From: Alphaproteobacteria bacterium
Lineage (GTDB): Bacteria > Pseudomonadota > Alphaproteobacteria > Micropepsales > Micropepsaceae
Length of the DNA stretch: 64,000 nt
Assembly (NCBI GenBank): GCA_016124635.1
Contig: WGNJ01000018.1
Coordinates: 212,551 to 276,550 of the forward strand
Direction: 5' to 3'
Shown here: positions 42,306 through 51,590 of the stretch, piece after piece
How positions within the stretch are numbered: the stretch's first letter is position 1
How the letters are laid out: every line of letters starts with the position of its first letter
Notes under the pieces: model-generated
Told to the model about the DNA's origin: nothing
What the model saw: the letters and a program-made list of their open reading frames with translations, nothing else
Databases searched by the model: none
Made by a program: the position numbers and the translations under genes

Positions 42306-42830
42306 CTATTTGAGGCCGATGAGTTCGATTTCGAAGATCAGGACCTGGTCGGGCTTAATGTTGCCCTTTCCTTCGCGGCCGTAGCCATATTCGGGCGGAA
42401 AAACCGCTTCGATCTTATCGCCGTCGCGCATCAGAGGCACGACTTCCTGCCAGCCCTTAACGAGGCCGCCCAGCTCGAACTCCGCCGGCGGGCTGTTGGG
42501 CTTGGTCTCGTCGAAGACCGTGCCGTCGATGAGCGACCCTTTGTAGCGCACGATAACAGTCGAGGCCCAAGTCGCCTTGCGTCCCTTGCCCGCCCCACGA
42601 TTCAGCCAGCGATACGCAATGCCGTTGTCCATGACCTTTACGCCGTCTCTCTTCTTATAGTCGGCGAGAAAAGCCTGCATTTTGGCCCAGTTGGCCTCGT
42701 CGCGCGGCGGCAGATAATCGTCGTGCGCTGGCTTCGCGGGTTCTTTGTCACCGCCGCTCAAATCGAAGACGCAAGCCGTGAGGCCAAAGGTTGCAACGAA
42801 CGCCAACAGAACCGCGCGGCCCCACTTCAT
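42306..42830 (-). CDS. FKBP-type peptidyl-prolyl isomerase, lipoprotein
   Basis: A 174-residue envelope protein. MKWGRAVLLAFVATFGLTAC is a lipoprotein signal with lipobox LTAC, so it is probably membrane-anchored in the periplasm. The C-terminal FKBP domain (about 75-174) is complete: VRYKGSLIDGTVFDET, the proline-pocket strand LGGLVKGWQEVVPLM, and FPPEYGYG with a final VLIFEIELIGLK. It helps proteins fold by Pro isomerisation. The N-terminal linker includes WAKMQAFLADYKKRDGVKVM. It is alone on the minus strand between the glucan synthase and the enoyl-CoA hydratase. Confidence 0.93.
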   Translation of the reverse strand: MKWGRAVLLAFVATFGLTACVFDLSGGDKEPAKPAHDDYLPPRDEANWAKMQAFLADYKKRDGVKVMDNGIAYRWLNRGAGKGRKATWASTVIVRYKGSLIDGTVFDETKPNSPPAEFELGGLVKGWQEVVPLMRDGDKIEAVFPPEYGYGREGKGNIKPDQVLIFEIELIGLK

Positions 42831-42971
42831 CTAAGTGCTCCCGGATCAGAAAGAGGCGAGAGACATGCCCGGGCTTCGCATTTCTTTCAAGGGGTCTGAA
42901 CGACAGGGTCTGACAGGCGGCAAGCCACCTCTATAAGATCGGCGTCTGCGTTCTTCTTGGGATTTCGAACC

Positions 42972-43781
42972 ATGCCCGACAAGCCAGGCGCCGAAGCGCC
43001 GATCTTGCTTCGCGAGACAGACGGAGCGGTTGCCATCCTCACGCTCAACCGGCCCGAGGCGCGCAACGCGCTATCGGAGGAGCTGATGAGCGCGCTTCAA
43101 TCGGCGCTCGATGCGATCGCCGCCGACAAAGCCGTCAAGGCCGTCGTCATCACGGCAAACGGCCCAGCGTTTTGCGCCGGCCACGACTTGAAGCAGCTCA
43201 TCCCGCACACGAGCGACGCCGACAAGGGTCAGGCCTATTTCGCCAAGCTGTTCGGCCAGTGCTCGAAGCTGATGCAGACGATCGTGCGCCTGCCGAAGCC
43301 CGTGATCGCGCAAGTGCACGGCGTCGCGACGGCGGCCGGCTGTCAGTTGGTCGCGAGCTGCGATCTCGCGGTTGCCAGCGACGCGGCGCGCTTTGCGACG
43401 CCCGGCGTCAACATCGGCCTTTTCTGCTCAACACCGATGGTGGCGCTGTCGCGCAACGTGCCGCGCAAGGTGGCGATGGAAATGCTGCTGACCGGCGATT
43501 TGGTCGACGCGAAGACGGCAAGATCGATCGGCCTCATCAATCACGTTACGACGCACGATGAGCTGCGCGTCGCGACAATGCACCTGGCGCGCAAGATCGC
43601 GTCGAAGTCGTGCGGCACGGTCGCGCTGGGCAAAGAGGCGTTCTATCGGCAGCTCGAGATGCCGCTCTCGGCTGCCTACGACTACGCGAGCGAAGTGATG
43701 ACCAGAAACATGATGATGGCCGACGCGAACGAGGGCATTTGCGCCTTCATCGATAAGCGCAATCCGAAGTGGGAGACATAA
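42972..43781 (+). CDS. Enoyl-CoA hydratase/isomerase family protein (ECHDC3-like)
   Basis: A 269-residue crotonase-fold protein. It begins the core with VAILTLNRPEARNALSEELM; the oxyanion pocket is in FCAGHDLKQL, and VHGVATAAGCQLVASCDLAV follows. In this group the second Glu of ordinary hydratases is missing at the expected place (FATPGVNIGLFCSTPMVALS), as in ECHDC3-type proteins, so hydratase activity is not certain. The ATG at 42972 was chosen over a TTG five codons upstream. It is followed by an unknown secreted protein gene after 3 bases, likely the same operon. Confidence 0.9.
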   Translation: MPDKPGAEAPILLRETDGAVAILTLNRPEARNALSEELMSALQSALDAIAADKAVKAVVITANGPAFCAGHDLKQLIPHTSDADKGQAYFAKLFGQCSKLMQTIVRLPKPVIAQVHGVATAAGCQLVASCDLAVASDAARFATPGVNIGLFCSTPMVALSRNVPRKVAMEMLLTGDLVDAKTARSIGLINHVTTHDELRVATMHLARKIASKSCGTVALGKEAFYRQLEMPLSAAYDYASEVMTRNMMMADANEGICAFIDKRNPKWET

Positions 43782-43784
43782 GCC

Positions 43785-44294
43785 ATGCCGCTGAAACACA
43801 TCGCGCTTCTCGCAGCGAGCCTCATGTTGATTGCGGCGGGCAACGCGCCGGCGGTGGTCGATATCGACGGCGTCGGGACGCTCAAGATCGGAATGACGAT
43901 TGCGCAAGCGGAGAAGGCGGCAAACGCGAAGATTGCAGTGCACAATGATGAAGATCCGCAAAGCGAGTGCGTGAATGCGGAGTTCCCCGACTTCCCCGAG
44001 CACTTCACCTTCATGTTGATCAAAGGCACGATCGCGCGCTTCGACGTCTATGAAGGCCAGATGAAGACGGCCGAGGGCGCCGGCATCGGCAGCAGCGAAG
44101 ACGACGTAAAGCGGCTCTATGCGAACGCCAAGATCGAGGTCTCGCCGCACGCTTATGTCGATGGGCATTATCTCGAAGTAACAATGCCGGGCTTCGCCAA
44201 TCTCAGATACGTGTTCGAGACGGACGGCAGGAGCGTGACGGCGTTTCGCGCGGGACGCTTGCCCGAAGTTCGCTACGTCGAAGGCTGCTCATGA
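43785..44294 (+). CDS. Secreted protein of unknown function
   Basis: A 169-residue exported protein with signal MPLKHIALLAASLMLIAAGN. The mature part has GVGTLKIGMTIAQAEKAANA, reminiscent of small periplasmic proteins that open with G-x-L-x-x-G-M-S/T-x-x-x-V/A, then QSECVNAEFPDFPEHFTFML and the C-terminus EVRYVEGCS; two Cys may form a disulfide. No function is known. The GNAT gene start overlaps its stop (ATGA), and the enoyl-CoA hydratase gene lies 3 bases upstream, so three unlike genes share a transcript. Confidence 0.75.
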   Translation: MPLKHIALLAASLMLIAAGNAPAVVDIDGVGTLKIGMTIAQAEKAANAKIAVHNDEDPQSECVNAEFPDFPEHFTFMLIKGTIARFDVYEGQMKTAEGAGIGSSEDDVKRLYANAKIEVSPHAYVDGHYLEVTMPGFANLRYVFETDGRSVTAFRAGRLPEVRYVEGCS

Positions 44295-44830
44295 TGATTC
44301 CGGAACTTCAGACCGAGCGGCTGATCATGCGGGGGCCGTGCGCGGGCGACTTCGAGCCGTTCGCGAAAATGATGGCCGATCCAGACGTCGCCCGGTACAT
44401 CGCGCCGGCGCCGATGGAACGGCCCGACGCGTGGCGCGCGCTGTCGTCGGCGATCGGACATTGGGTTCTGCGCGGCTACGGCGCGTGGAGCGTGATCCGC
44501 AAGACAGACGGCGCCTTTCTCGGCCGCGTCGGCATGATCAATCCGGAAGGCTGGCCAGGTCTCGAGATCGGCTGGACTCTCGACAAGCCCTATTGGGGTA
44601 GAGGCTACGCAACGGAGGCCGCGGCTGCGGCAATGCGCTATGCGTTCCTGACACAGCCTGTCGATCGCCTCATCTCGAACATCGATCCGGAGAACAAAGC
44701 GAGCCAGTCGGTCGCGCTGCGTCTCGGGGAAACAAAAGCGGAGCGCTCCTCGCTGCGTATCGGCGGCAAGGACTATCCCGTCGACATCTGGGCGATCACG
44801 CGCGCGACGTGGCGCTCACAAGCCGTCTGA
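44291..44830 (+). CDS. GNAT-family N-acetyltransferase (RimJ/RimL-like)
   Basis: A 179-residue acetyltransferase with the RimJ/RimL outline: LQTERLIMRGPCAGDFEPFA at the start, GRVGMINPEGWPGLEIGWTL, then the acetyl-CoA-binding PYWGRGYATEAAAAAMRYAF (an R-G-x-G/A-like loop: G-R-G-Y-A-T) and NKASQSVALRLGETKAERS at the end. It probably acetylates an amine or a protein N-terminus; the substrate is not known. The ATG overlaps the preceding stop. An ATG three bases later is a possible alternative. Confidence 0.9.
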   Translation: MMIPELQTERLIMRGPCAGDFEPFAKMMADPDVARYIAPAPMERPDAWRALSSAIGHWVLRGYGAWSVIRKTDGAFLGRVGMINPEGWPGLEIGWTLDKPYWGRGYATEAAAAAMRYAFLTQPVDRLISNIDPENKASQSVALRLGETKAERSSLRIGGKDYPVDIWAITRATWRSQAV

Positions 44831-44913
44831 TCGACGAGCGTACGCCGATCGAGGACGGCATGTGATTTGGAGATGTGAATCGGGCAAACTGGCGACGAGC
44901 GGAGGCGCTTGCC

Positions 44914-47073
44914 ATGCGAATTACGCCAGTTGTCTTTCTCAGATCCTTACCAAGCGTCCTGGATAAGGCGTCGCCTGCCAACAAGGCGGCCGTCGTCGCT
45001 GCGGTCTGCGGCGCCTTTGCGGTGTTCTGCGGCTTTGCGCTCTATCTCGTCTTCACTCACGCAGTCGAGGAGGGCGATGCCGCCGCCAAGCTGATCGGCA
45101 TTGCAGTCGGCCTTTGCTTGTCGATGGCCGTCGCCGCGTTCGGTCACCAGCTTTGGGAAGCGATCGACGACGGCGAGCTCAACCTGGCGCGCCCAGCGAC
45201 CAAGACGGTCGTCGCGACGATTTCGCTGCTGATCGTCTTCGAGCTGTCTGCTTCGGCGTTCGAAGATCTCGCGCGCGCGACGCTGGGCGATTTCGACAGC
45301 ATAAAGCGTATCGCCGCCGACATTGCCGGACCCAACAGTGAGAAGGACGACGCCTTCAGCGTGCAAGAGAGCGAACGCCTGCTACCGCTGCTCCAGAGTG
45401 CCGCACGCGCATTGCCGCACGATTGTCCGACTTGCGTAAAGACCGCCGCGGCAAGACTGATCACAATCCTGCCGGCGCAGGCACAGCTCGACCTCTTCAC
45501 GGCCGAGCTCAGGCCGAGCGACGACAAGCTGAAAGCCTTCTTTTTCGGAGCCGCCGCGTCGACCCAAGACGCATGCCGCCGCGCCTCGGCTTTCGATGCC
45601 ATCATGCATCCTGGCGCGACGGTCGCGCCGGCGACGGCGGCGGAGATCGAAGCTTGCCGCAAGCAGCTCGAGGGCTATTCGCAATCATCGAAGGCAGCTG
45701 AGCTGCGCGGCTGGATGGACGGCCTGCTCGCCGACCACGGACTGTTCGACGACGCGAGTTTCAAGCTCACAGCGACGGGCGCGCCTCTCGCGCTCGGCCG
45801 CAAATTGCACGCGCGCTTGGCTCAACAGCGCAGCGCCTGCGACGCCATCCTCAAGAACGTTTCGGGCCGCGCCGATAGAACCTGTTTCGGACGCCTGCAG
45901 GACGCGCTTTCCGGTGCCTTCGAGAATCGGCAAGAGAATCTCGAACGAGCGGCGCCTTATCTGCAAACGCTGGCAAGCCCGAGCACCATGCGCACGTGGA
46001 ATCGTGAGCTGTTGTCGGCGGCCTTTCCCGGCGTGATCGAACCCGCGGCGATGAACTGGTTCGATCTGCTGCTCATGTTTGTGGTGTGGTGCCTGACTGG
46101 AGCGGTGGTCGGCATCAATCTCTCATGGCTGGCGGTCGACACCGACAAGAAGACGTTCGAGGCACTAGGCTCGCGCCTGGCCGATGGAGGTGTTGCGCTG
46201 ATGTTGGCCGGTCTGAGCGCCGGGGCCGTGCTGATCACGGTGCGGATCGTCGTCGCGCTGTCGACCCTCGCCACGAACCCTGCGGCCGTCGCCGCCGGTC
46301 CTTACAACGTTCTTCCACGCGGCTTGGTGTGGCTGAACGGATCGTTGTCCGTGCCGCCTTACGCCGTGATGGCGTTGCTCGTCGGTGGCGCGCTCGCATT
46401 GGTCGTCGGCGCGAGGCGCTGGTGGCTTCGCGCGGCCGGCGGCGCGGTACTGGCCGCGCTCGTCCTTTCCAACCTGCCCGATCTCGACGGTGTCGCCAAC
46501 GTCATCGCGACGATCGAAATGGCATGGGTCGTCCCGACGCTGGGCCTCGCGCTTCTTGTGCCTTATCTGCGGCGGGGCGCAAAATTTCCCTGGGCGTGGG
46601 GGATCGCCGCGCTGTTTCTGGCTGCCGGTCTCGCGCTGTGGGAGGCATCGACGCATGGGACAGCATCGCCGTGGCGCGGCGCGTTGGTGTTCGGAGGGCT
46701 CGCCGCCATTGCGGGCGGACTGTGGGTCGTCAGCCGCGTCTCGTTCGTCGACCTGACGCCGGTGTGGGCGGTGACCGTCGCGCTGTTCCTCGTCGGGGGC
46801 ACGGCGGCCTTTCAGGAAGCGACATTCAACGGCGCGATGCGCGAGCTGCATCCGCTCATGGCCGTGGGCGGCGGAGGTTCTTGGTATCGCGATGTCGAGG
46901 GCGCGGCACCAGGCTTCGTCGCTGCCGAAAGCGCCGAGGATGTCGAGGATTCGTTGGTGCTGCAGTTGTGGCTCTCAGGTGCTGTCGGCTTCTGGCTCAC
47001 GATTGCGCTGCTCCTAACATGGTCGCTGAAGGCGGGCCCGCGGCCCAAACAAGACGAGACACGCGTCGCCTGA
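44914..47073 (+). CDS. Large multi-pass membrane protein of unknown function
   Basis: A 719-residue protein with no family recognised. Three N-terminal helices (about 26-48, 58-77, 98-117) are followed by a soluble region of about 250 residues (120-370), then eight or nine helices to the C-terminus. The soluble part is helical and holds several Cys, including HDCPTCVKT, QDACRRAS, IEACRKQL, RSACDAIL and RTCFGRL, which could form disulfides if periplasmic. A late loop AVGGGGSWYRDVEGAAPGFV lies before the last helix. The ATG at 44914 follows GGAGG. It is alone on its strand after the GNAT gene. Confidence 0.75.
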   Translation: MRITPVVFLRSLPSVLDKASPANKAAVVAAVCGAFAVFCGFALYLVFTHAVEEGDAAAKLIGIAVGLCLSMAVAAFGHQLWEAIDDGELNLARPATKTVVATISLLIVFELSASAFEDLARATLGDFDSIKRIAADIAGPNSEKDDAFSVQESERLLPLLQSAARALPHDCPTCVKTAAARLITILPAQAQLDLFTAELRPSDDKLKAFFFGAAASTQDACRRASAFDAIMHPGATVAPATAAEIEACRKQLEGYSQSSKAAELRGWMDGLLADHGLFDDASFKLTATGAPLALGRKLHARLAQQRSACDAILKNVSGRADRTCFGRLQDALSGAFENRQENLERAAPYLQTLASPSTMRTWNRELLSAAFPGVIEPAAMNWFDLLLMFVVWCLTGAVVGINLSWLAVDTDKKTFEALGSRLADGGVALMLAGLSAGAVLITVRIVVALSTLATNPAAVAAGPYNVLPRGLVWLNGSLSVPPYAVMALLVGGALALVVGARRWWLRAAGGAVLAALVLSNLPDLDGVANVIATIEMAWVVPTLGLALLVPYLRRGAKFPWAWGIAALFLAAGLALWEASTHGTASPWRGALVFGGLAAIAGGLWVVSRVSFVDLTPVWAVTVALFLVGGTAAFQEATFNGAMRELHPLMAVGGGGSWYRDVEGAAPGFVAAESAEDVEDSLVLQLWLSGAVGFWLTIALLLTWSLKAGPRPKQDETRVA

Positions 47074-47505
47074 CTCGGCGTTCCTCACCGATCGCGAGCG
47101 CGACACCAATCCGGCGAGTGAAATGCTGCTCAAACACCGATGAGCGTACGCGATTCATCGCCTGAGCAAATTCGCCGCGCACATTTCACTTGGCGAGAGA
47201 ACGGCGCTCGGCCGCGCTATTCCGTTTCGCTTTTTTGGATAATTCGACGGCGCCGATACCGGATAGTCGATGCGCGGCGATTGTGTTTCAAATTTTGACT
47301 GGGGAATGTGCCGTTGGGGAACGGCTTTGGGGGCGTGCGCCGAAGCGAGGGGCTTCGTCGCGTGCAATGTCCAGCGCGATTGAACGCGCGCTCGTGTTGC
47401 GCAGCTTCGTAAGAGCCTTTCCACATGTCCCGCCGTGGCGACGGCGAGAGCGTGACGCATCCCCGTGACGCCCGATCAATTCGGTCGGGTTGGGGGGAAT
47501 GGAAG
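47074..47505. other. Intergenic space, 432 bases, upstream of the autotransporter
   Basis: No gene is supported here. A GATAAT at 47238-47243 and a TTGACT at 47295-47300 are single promoter-like hexamers without partners at the right spacing. The rest is ordinary GC-rich sequence up to the ribosome site (GGGGGGAATGGAAG) of the autotransporter gene. Confidence 0.5.
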
Positions 47506-50500
47506 ATGACGCTCGGCGCGCACGGAATCATCGCGACATTTCGATTCATCGCAACGCCGGCAATCCGAAAAACGCTGCTTGTCTTGATCGCCGCGATCAG
47601 CGCAGGTCTCGCATGGCCAGTCGAAGCGCGGGCGGATCCCGTAGCGCCTTCGGTCACGACCAACCCGACGAGCACCAGCGTGACATCCGGCGGGGACGCT
47701 GTGTTTATGGCTGCGGCCAGCGGCGATCCGGCTCCATCCGTTCAATGGCAGCTTAAGCTCAGCGGCGGCTCGTTCGGCAATATTTCAGGCGCTACGTCGA
47801 CAACGCTCACGCTCACGAACGTCGGCATCGGTTACAACGGCGCGCAGGTGAAGGCGATCTTCACCAACTCGGAGGGCTCAGCGACCACGAGCATAGCGAC
47901 ACTGACCATCAACACGATCCCGTCGGTGTCGACGAATCCGGTGAACCAAGTGGTCAGTATCGGTGCGAACGCAGTCTTCTCGGCATCGGCGAGCGGAAGC
48001 CCGACGCCGACGGTGCAGTGGGAGGTGAGCACGAACAGCGGCGCCAGCTACAGCGACGTCTCCGGGGCAACGTCGACGACGCTGACGGTCACTTCAGTCA
48101 CCGTTGGGCAAAGCGGAAATCTCTACCGCGCGAAATTCACCAACGTCGCGGGCAACGACACGTCGCAACCGGCGTCGCTGACCGTGCTGCAAGCACCCGT
48201 GGTCACGGCAAATCCAAGCGACACGACCGTGTCCGCCGGACAGACCGCAGCATTTGCAGCGGCGGCCAGCGGTCAATTGCCGCCAACGGTTCAGTGGCAG
48301 GTGAGCACGGACGGCGGCACGACCTACAACGACGTGCCGGCGGCGACATTTGCGACGCTGACCATCTCCAACGCTCAAGCCTCGCAGAACGGCAACAAAT
48401 ACCGCGCGGTGTTCACAAATGCGACCGGCACGGCCACCTCAAACCCCGCCACGTTGACCGTGAATTCGGCACCCTTCGTCACGACACACCCGTCGGCTCA
48501 GACCGTCGGCGTCGGCGACACGGCGACATTCACTGCTGCAGCGAACGGCAATCCGACGCCAACGGTGCAATGGCAGGTGAGCACCGACGGCGGTCTGACC
48601 TTCGGCGACATTTCCGGCGCAACATCGGCGACGCTCAGCTTTACGACGGCGGCTGGAGACAACGGCAAGAAATATCGCGCCGTCTTCACCAACAGCGGAG
48701 GTACCGCGACCACAAACAGCGCGAGCCTGACCGTGACGGCAATACCGCTCGTCACGCTCAACCCGGTGAATGTCACCGTGAACGCCGGACAGACGGCAAC
48801 CTTCACGACAGCCGGGGCCGGCGCGCCGCCGCCAACCGTCAAGTGGCAGCTGAGCACAGACGGCGGGACCACCTTCAACGACATAGCGGGCGCGACCCAT
48901 ACGACATTCAACGTTCCCGCAGCGACGGCCGGGCAAAGCGGAAACAAGTACCGGGCCGTCTTTACAAACGCGCAAGGCAGCGCGACCTCGTCTGCGGGCA
49001 CGCTCACCGTTCAGGTGGCCCCGACCATCGCGACCAACCCGACGGACCAAACTGTCAATGCGGGGTCGACGGCAACGTTTACCGCGTCGCCGGCCGGCGG
49101 CGTGCCGTCGCCGACGGTGCAATGGCAGGTCAGCACGAACGGCGGCGGAACGTTCAGCGACATCCCGGGAGCGACCTCGACGACGCTGAGCTTCACCGCG
49201 GTCGCGGCGGACAACGGCAAGAAATACCGGGCCGTCTTCACGAACGCCGTAGGCAGTGCGCCGACGACGGCAGCTCTGCTGACCGTCATCATCACGACCA
49301 CAACGACGCTCTCGTCCTCAAGCCCGTCGGCCGTGTTGAACGAGCCGATTACGCTGACAGCGACGGTGACGCCGACGCCCACGCCGGGATCCGGCACCGT
49401 CGACTTCAAAGAGGGGGCGGCAACTCTTTGCCCGGGCGTCACGGTCGTCAACGGCCAGGCCACCTGCTCGGCTTCGTTTGCCACTGCGGGCTCACATGTT
49501 GTGACTGCCGAATACAGCGGCGGCGCCAACTATGCGGCGTCGTCGTCATCACCGCTGACGATCTCGGTCATCGATCAACGCTTCAAGACGATCCAGGCGA
49601 TCGGAAACTTCTTGAGCTTGCGCGATGACATGCTGCTGTCGAACGGACCCGACGGCGGGCGCCAGATCGACCGGTTGCTCGCCTTGCAAGATGAGGAGAG
49701 CGGATCGGGCTTTGCGGCGAGCAACATGCAGCCGACGGTGTCGCGTAGCTTCCAACTCGGCGGTGATGCCGGCTTCGACGCCAATATGCTGAGCACGGGC
49801 ACGAGCGATCGCGCGCCAAGCAATCTGGACCGCTTGTTCACGCATACCGGTCTCGACGGAGCGGGCACGCAAGACGCACGCAGCAGCTTGGTCCCGACGA
49901 TGGGCTCGTTGCGTGCCGTCATGGGCGACGACGGTGCCGTCAACGCCTCGTTCTCGACGAGCTTGAGCGACATCATGCGTTACGTCGACGACACCCAGCT
50001 CGGCGCGAATGAAGCCGGAGGCTCGCGCCTTGCGCGTCACGGACCTCAGCGCGTCGACGTTTGGTTCGAAGGGCACCTGACGAGCTTCGACGACGACCGC
50101 GACGGCATCGACTCGAGCGGCCATTTCGGTGTCGCCTATCTGGGTGTCGACTACGTCTGGAAGCCATGGCTGCTGGTCGGATTGCTCGGCCAGTACGACG
50201 ACATGCGGCAAACGTCGATCTCGAGCGCCTTCCGCACCGAGGGCGCCGGATGGATGGCGGGACCGTACCTCACCGCCCGCCTATCGCCGCACCTCTTCCT
50301 GCAAGCGCGCGGTGCATGGGGTCTGGCGGCCAACAAGGTCAGTCCGTTCTTGACCTACAGCGACACCTTCGATTCGACACGCTGGCTGTTGAGCTCGAGC
50401 CTGACCGGCGTCTGGTCGAAGGGACCGTGGCAGTTCACGCCGTCGGCCTCGCTCGCCTATGTCGAGGATACGACCGACGCCTATGTGGACCACTTCAGCG

Positions 50501-50823
50501 TCTTGATTCCGAGCGTCACGTCGTCGCTCGGCCAATTCAAGGCTGAGCCCGAGGTCTCGTACCGGCACCTGTTCGCCGACGGCACATTGCTCGAGCCGCG
50601 CCTCAAGGCGTCCGCGATCTGGAACTTCTCGGATTCCACGTCCGCGGATTCGATCGTCGGCACGTTCGCCGGAGCGGAAGAGCTGCGCGGCAAGGTCGAG
50701 GCGGGCGTCGGCGTGCGCTTCAACGACGGCGTCAGCATCGATCTCTCCGGCAGCTATGACGGCATCGGATCGTCCGACTACGACGCGAAGAGCATCGCGC
50801 TGAGCGCTCGCATCCCGCTCTAA
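47506..50823 (+). CDS. Autotransporter with six tandem Ig-like repeats
   Basis: A 1105-residue surface protein. After a signal peptide (about 1-45, LLVLIAAISAGLAWPVEARA) come six Ig-like repeats of about 92 residues, starting near 48, 139, 231, 323, 415 and 505; each has P-x-V-T-x-x-P, T-V-Q-W-Q-V-S-T, G-A-T-S-T-T-L and Y-R-A-V-F-T-N. A seventh, different Ig domain (about 596-690, GTVDFKEGAATLCPG) follows. A linker of about 150 residues precedes the C-terminal barrel (about 845-1105, WFEGHLTSFDDDRDG onward, ending ALSARIPL). The barrel would carry the repeats to the cell surface. An adhesin role is inferred from repeat architecture. The start ATG was chosen for its ribosome site. Confidence 0.88.
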   Translation: MTLGAHGIIATFRFIATPAIRKTLLVLIAAISAGLAWPVEARADPVAPSVTTNPTSTSVTSGGDAVFMAAASGDPAPSVQWQLKLSGGSFGNISGATSTTLTLTNVGIGYNGAQVKAIFTNSEGSATTSIATLTINTIPSVSTNPVNQVVSIGANAVFSASASGSPTPTVQWEVSTNSGASYSDVSGATSTTLTVTSVTVGQSGNLYRAKFTNVAGNDTSQPASLTVLQAPVVTANPSDTTVSAGQTAAFAAAASGQLPPTVQWQVSTDGGTTYNDVPAATFATLTISNAQASQNGNKYRAVFTNATGTATSNPATLTVNSAPFVTTHPSAQTVGVGDTATFTAAANGNPTPTVQWQVSTDGGLTFGDISGATSATLSFTTAAGDNGKKYRAVFTNSGGTATTNSASLTVTAIPLVTLNPVNVTVNAGQTATFTTAGAGAPPPTVKWQLSTDGGTTFNDIAGATHTTFNVPAATAGQSGNKYRAVFTNAQGSATSSAGTLTVQVAPTIATNPTDQTVNAGSTATFTASPAGGVPSPTVQWQVSTNGGGTFSDIPGATSTTLSFTAVAADNGKKYRAVFTNAVGSAPTTAALLTVIITTTTTLSSSSPSAVLNEPITLTATVTPTPTPGSGTVDFKEGAATLCPGVTVVNGQATCSASFATAGSHVVTAEYSGGANYAASSSSPLTISVIDQRFKTIQAIGNFLSLRDDMLLSNGPDGGRQIDRLLALQDEESGSGFAASNMQPTVSRSFQLGGDAGFDANMLSTGTSDRAPSNLDRLFTHTGLDGAGTQDARSSLVPTMGSLRAVMGDDGAVNASFSTSLSDIMRYVDDTQLGANEAGGSRLARHGPQRVDVWFEGHLTSFDDDRDGIDSSGHFGVAYLGVDYVWKPWLLVGLLGQYDDMRQTSISSAFRTEGAGWMAGPYLTARLSPHLFLQARGAWGLAANKVSPFLTYSDTFDSTRWLLSSSLTGVWSKGPWQFTPSASLAYVEDTTDAYVDHFSVLIPSVTSSLGQFKAEPEVSYRHLFADGTLLEPRLKASAIWNFSDSTSADSIVGTFAGAEELRGKVEAGVGVRFNDGVSIDLSGSYDGIGSSDYDAKSIALSARIPL
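47650..49275 (+). repeat. Six tandem repeats of about 275 bases inside the autotransporter gene
   Basis: Six in-frame copies encode the Ig-like domains. Copies 3, 4 and 6 share the most similar DNA, for example the stretch around CAATGGCAGGT and AACGGCAA(G/C)AAATA. Copies 1 and 2 are more diverged. Such arrays can gain or lose copies by recombination. Confidence 0.85.
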
Positions 50824-50840
50824 CAGAGCCCACACCTCAT

Positions 50841-50869
50841 CCCCGAATTGGCACGAAGCCAATTCGGGG
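50841..50869. terminator. Perfect 12-base hairpin between convergent genes
   Basis: CCCCGAATTGGC and GCCAATTCGGGG form a perfect stem with a 5-base loop, 17 bases after the autotransporter stop and just before the stop of the convergent gene. No T-run on either strand. It is likely a shared terminator or a copy of a dispersed palindrome. Confidence 0.5.
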
Positions 50870-50873
50870 TCGC

Positions 50874-51455
50874 TTAGCGCCGCGACGTGAGGACGGCGGC
50901 CGCGCGCTGGACGCACGCTTCGAATATTGCAAGCTCTGAGCCCACGCCGGACGCCATGACGTCGTGCCGCGTGATCAGCTTGTTGCCCGAGTCCAACACG
51001 GCACACGCCATCATCAGATTATCGGGCAAACCGAAGTCCTCGATCGTCAAACCGTCGCGATCGATCAAACGGTCCCCGTCGGCCAAATCAAGACGCCGCA
51101 TGCGTTCGGCATAGTCGCAAGGGTTCTCTTCGTCGCTATAGGCAAAGATGGGCTTTCGCTGTGCTCGGGCGTAACCGATTTCGAACGCCGTGCCCGCATC
51201 CATGCCGGCGCCGCGGAACGGCGTCATATTCGCAATGATGGCATCGGCTTGATCCATCAGACGGCAGTTTTGACGAAATATCTCCATCGCGATCTGTTTT
51301 GGATTAGCGCCAGTGACCGCGCCGTCGAGCGGATAGAGGCCCTGCAGACCGTAGCGTTCGCAGGCGGCTTTCTTCCTGCGGCCGACCTCTATCGGTTCGG
51401 GATAGAAGACGTCCGGCCCGGCGAGATAGACGATCGGAAAGTTTGTTCGCGTCAT
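50874..51455 (-). CDS. Nucleoside 2-deoxyribosyltransferase family protein
   Basis: A 193-residue protein of the NDT fold, which swaps bases between deoxynucleosides or hydrolyses the N-glycosidic bond. Motifs: IVYLAGPDVFYPEP at the start, IAMEIFRQNCRLMDQADAII, then NMTPFRGAGMDAGTAFEIGY with the catalytic Glu, and RKPIFAYSDE. A late ITRHDVMASGVGSELAIFEA. All expected residues are visible. Such enzymes recycle bases, clean modified nucleotides, or occur in some defence and queuosine-related settings; none of those partners is adjacent. Confidence 0.88.
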   Translation of the reverse strand: MTRTNFPIVYLAGPDVFYPEPIEVGRRKKAACERYGLQGLYPLDGAVTGANPKQIAMEIFRQNCRLMDQADAIIANMTPFRGAGMDAGTAFEIGYARAQRKPIFAYSDEENPCDYAERMRRLDLADGDRLIDRDGLTIEDFGLPDNLMMACAVLDSGNKLITRHDVMASGVGSELAIFEACVQRAAAVLTSRR

Positions 51456-51590
51456 TCGATCGGCTCACGATTGGGGTGCAGCGCGTTTTCTCATAAATGC
51501 GTCGCAGGGCTTTGAGAACTACCCGGTGACGCTCGCTTCACGCTCCCGACCAAGTCCGGTAGGGTCGCCTCGAAAATCGAGGTGACGCTC

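Noticed and set aside
42270..42310. GGTTCAAAC near CGCGGG, resembling a tRNA T-arm
   Set aside because: There is no acceptor stem, anticodon arm or D-arm around it, and it touches the end of the FKBP gene.
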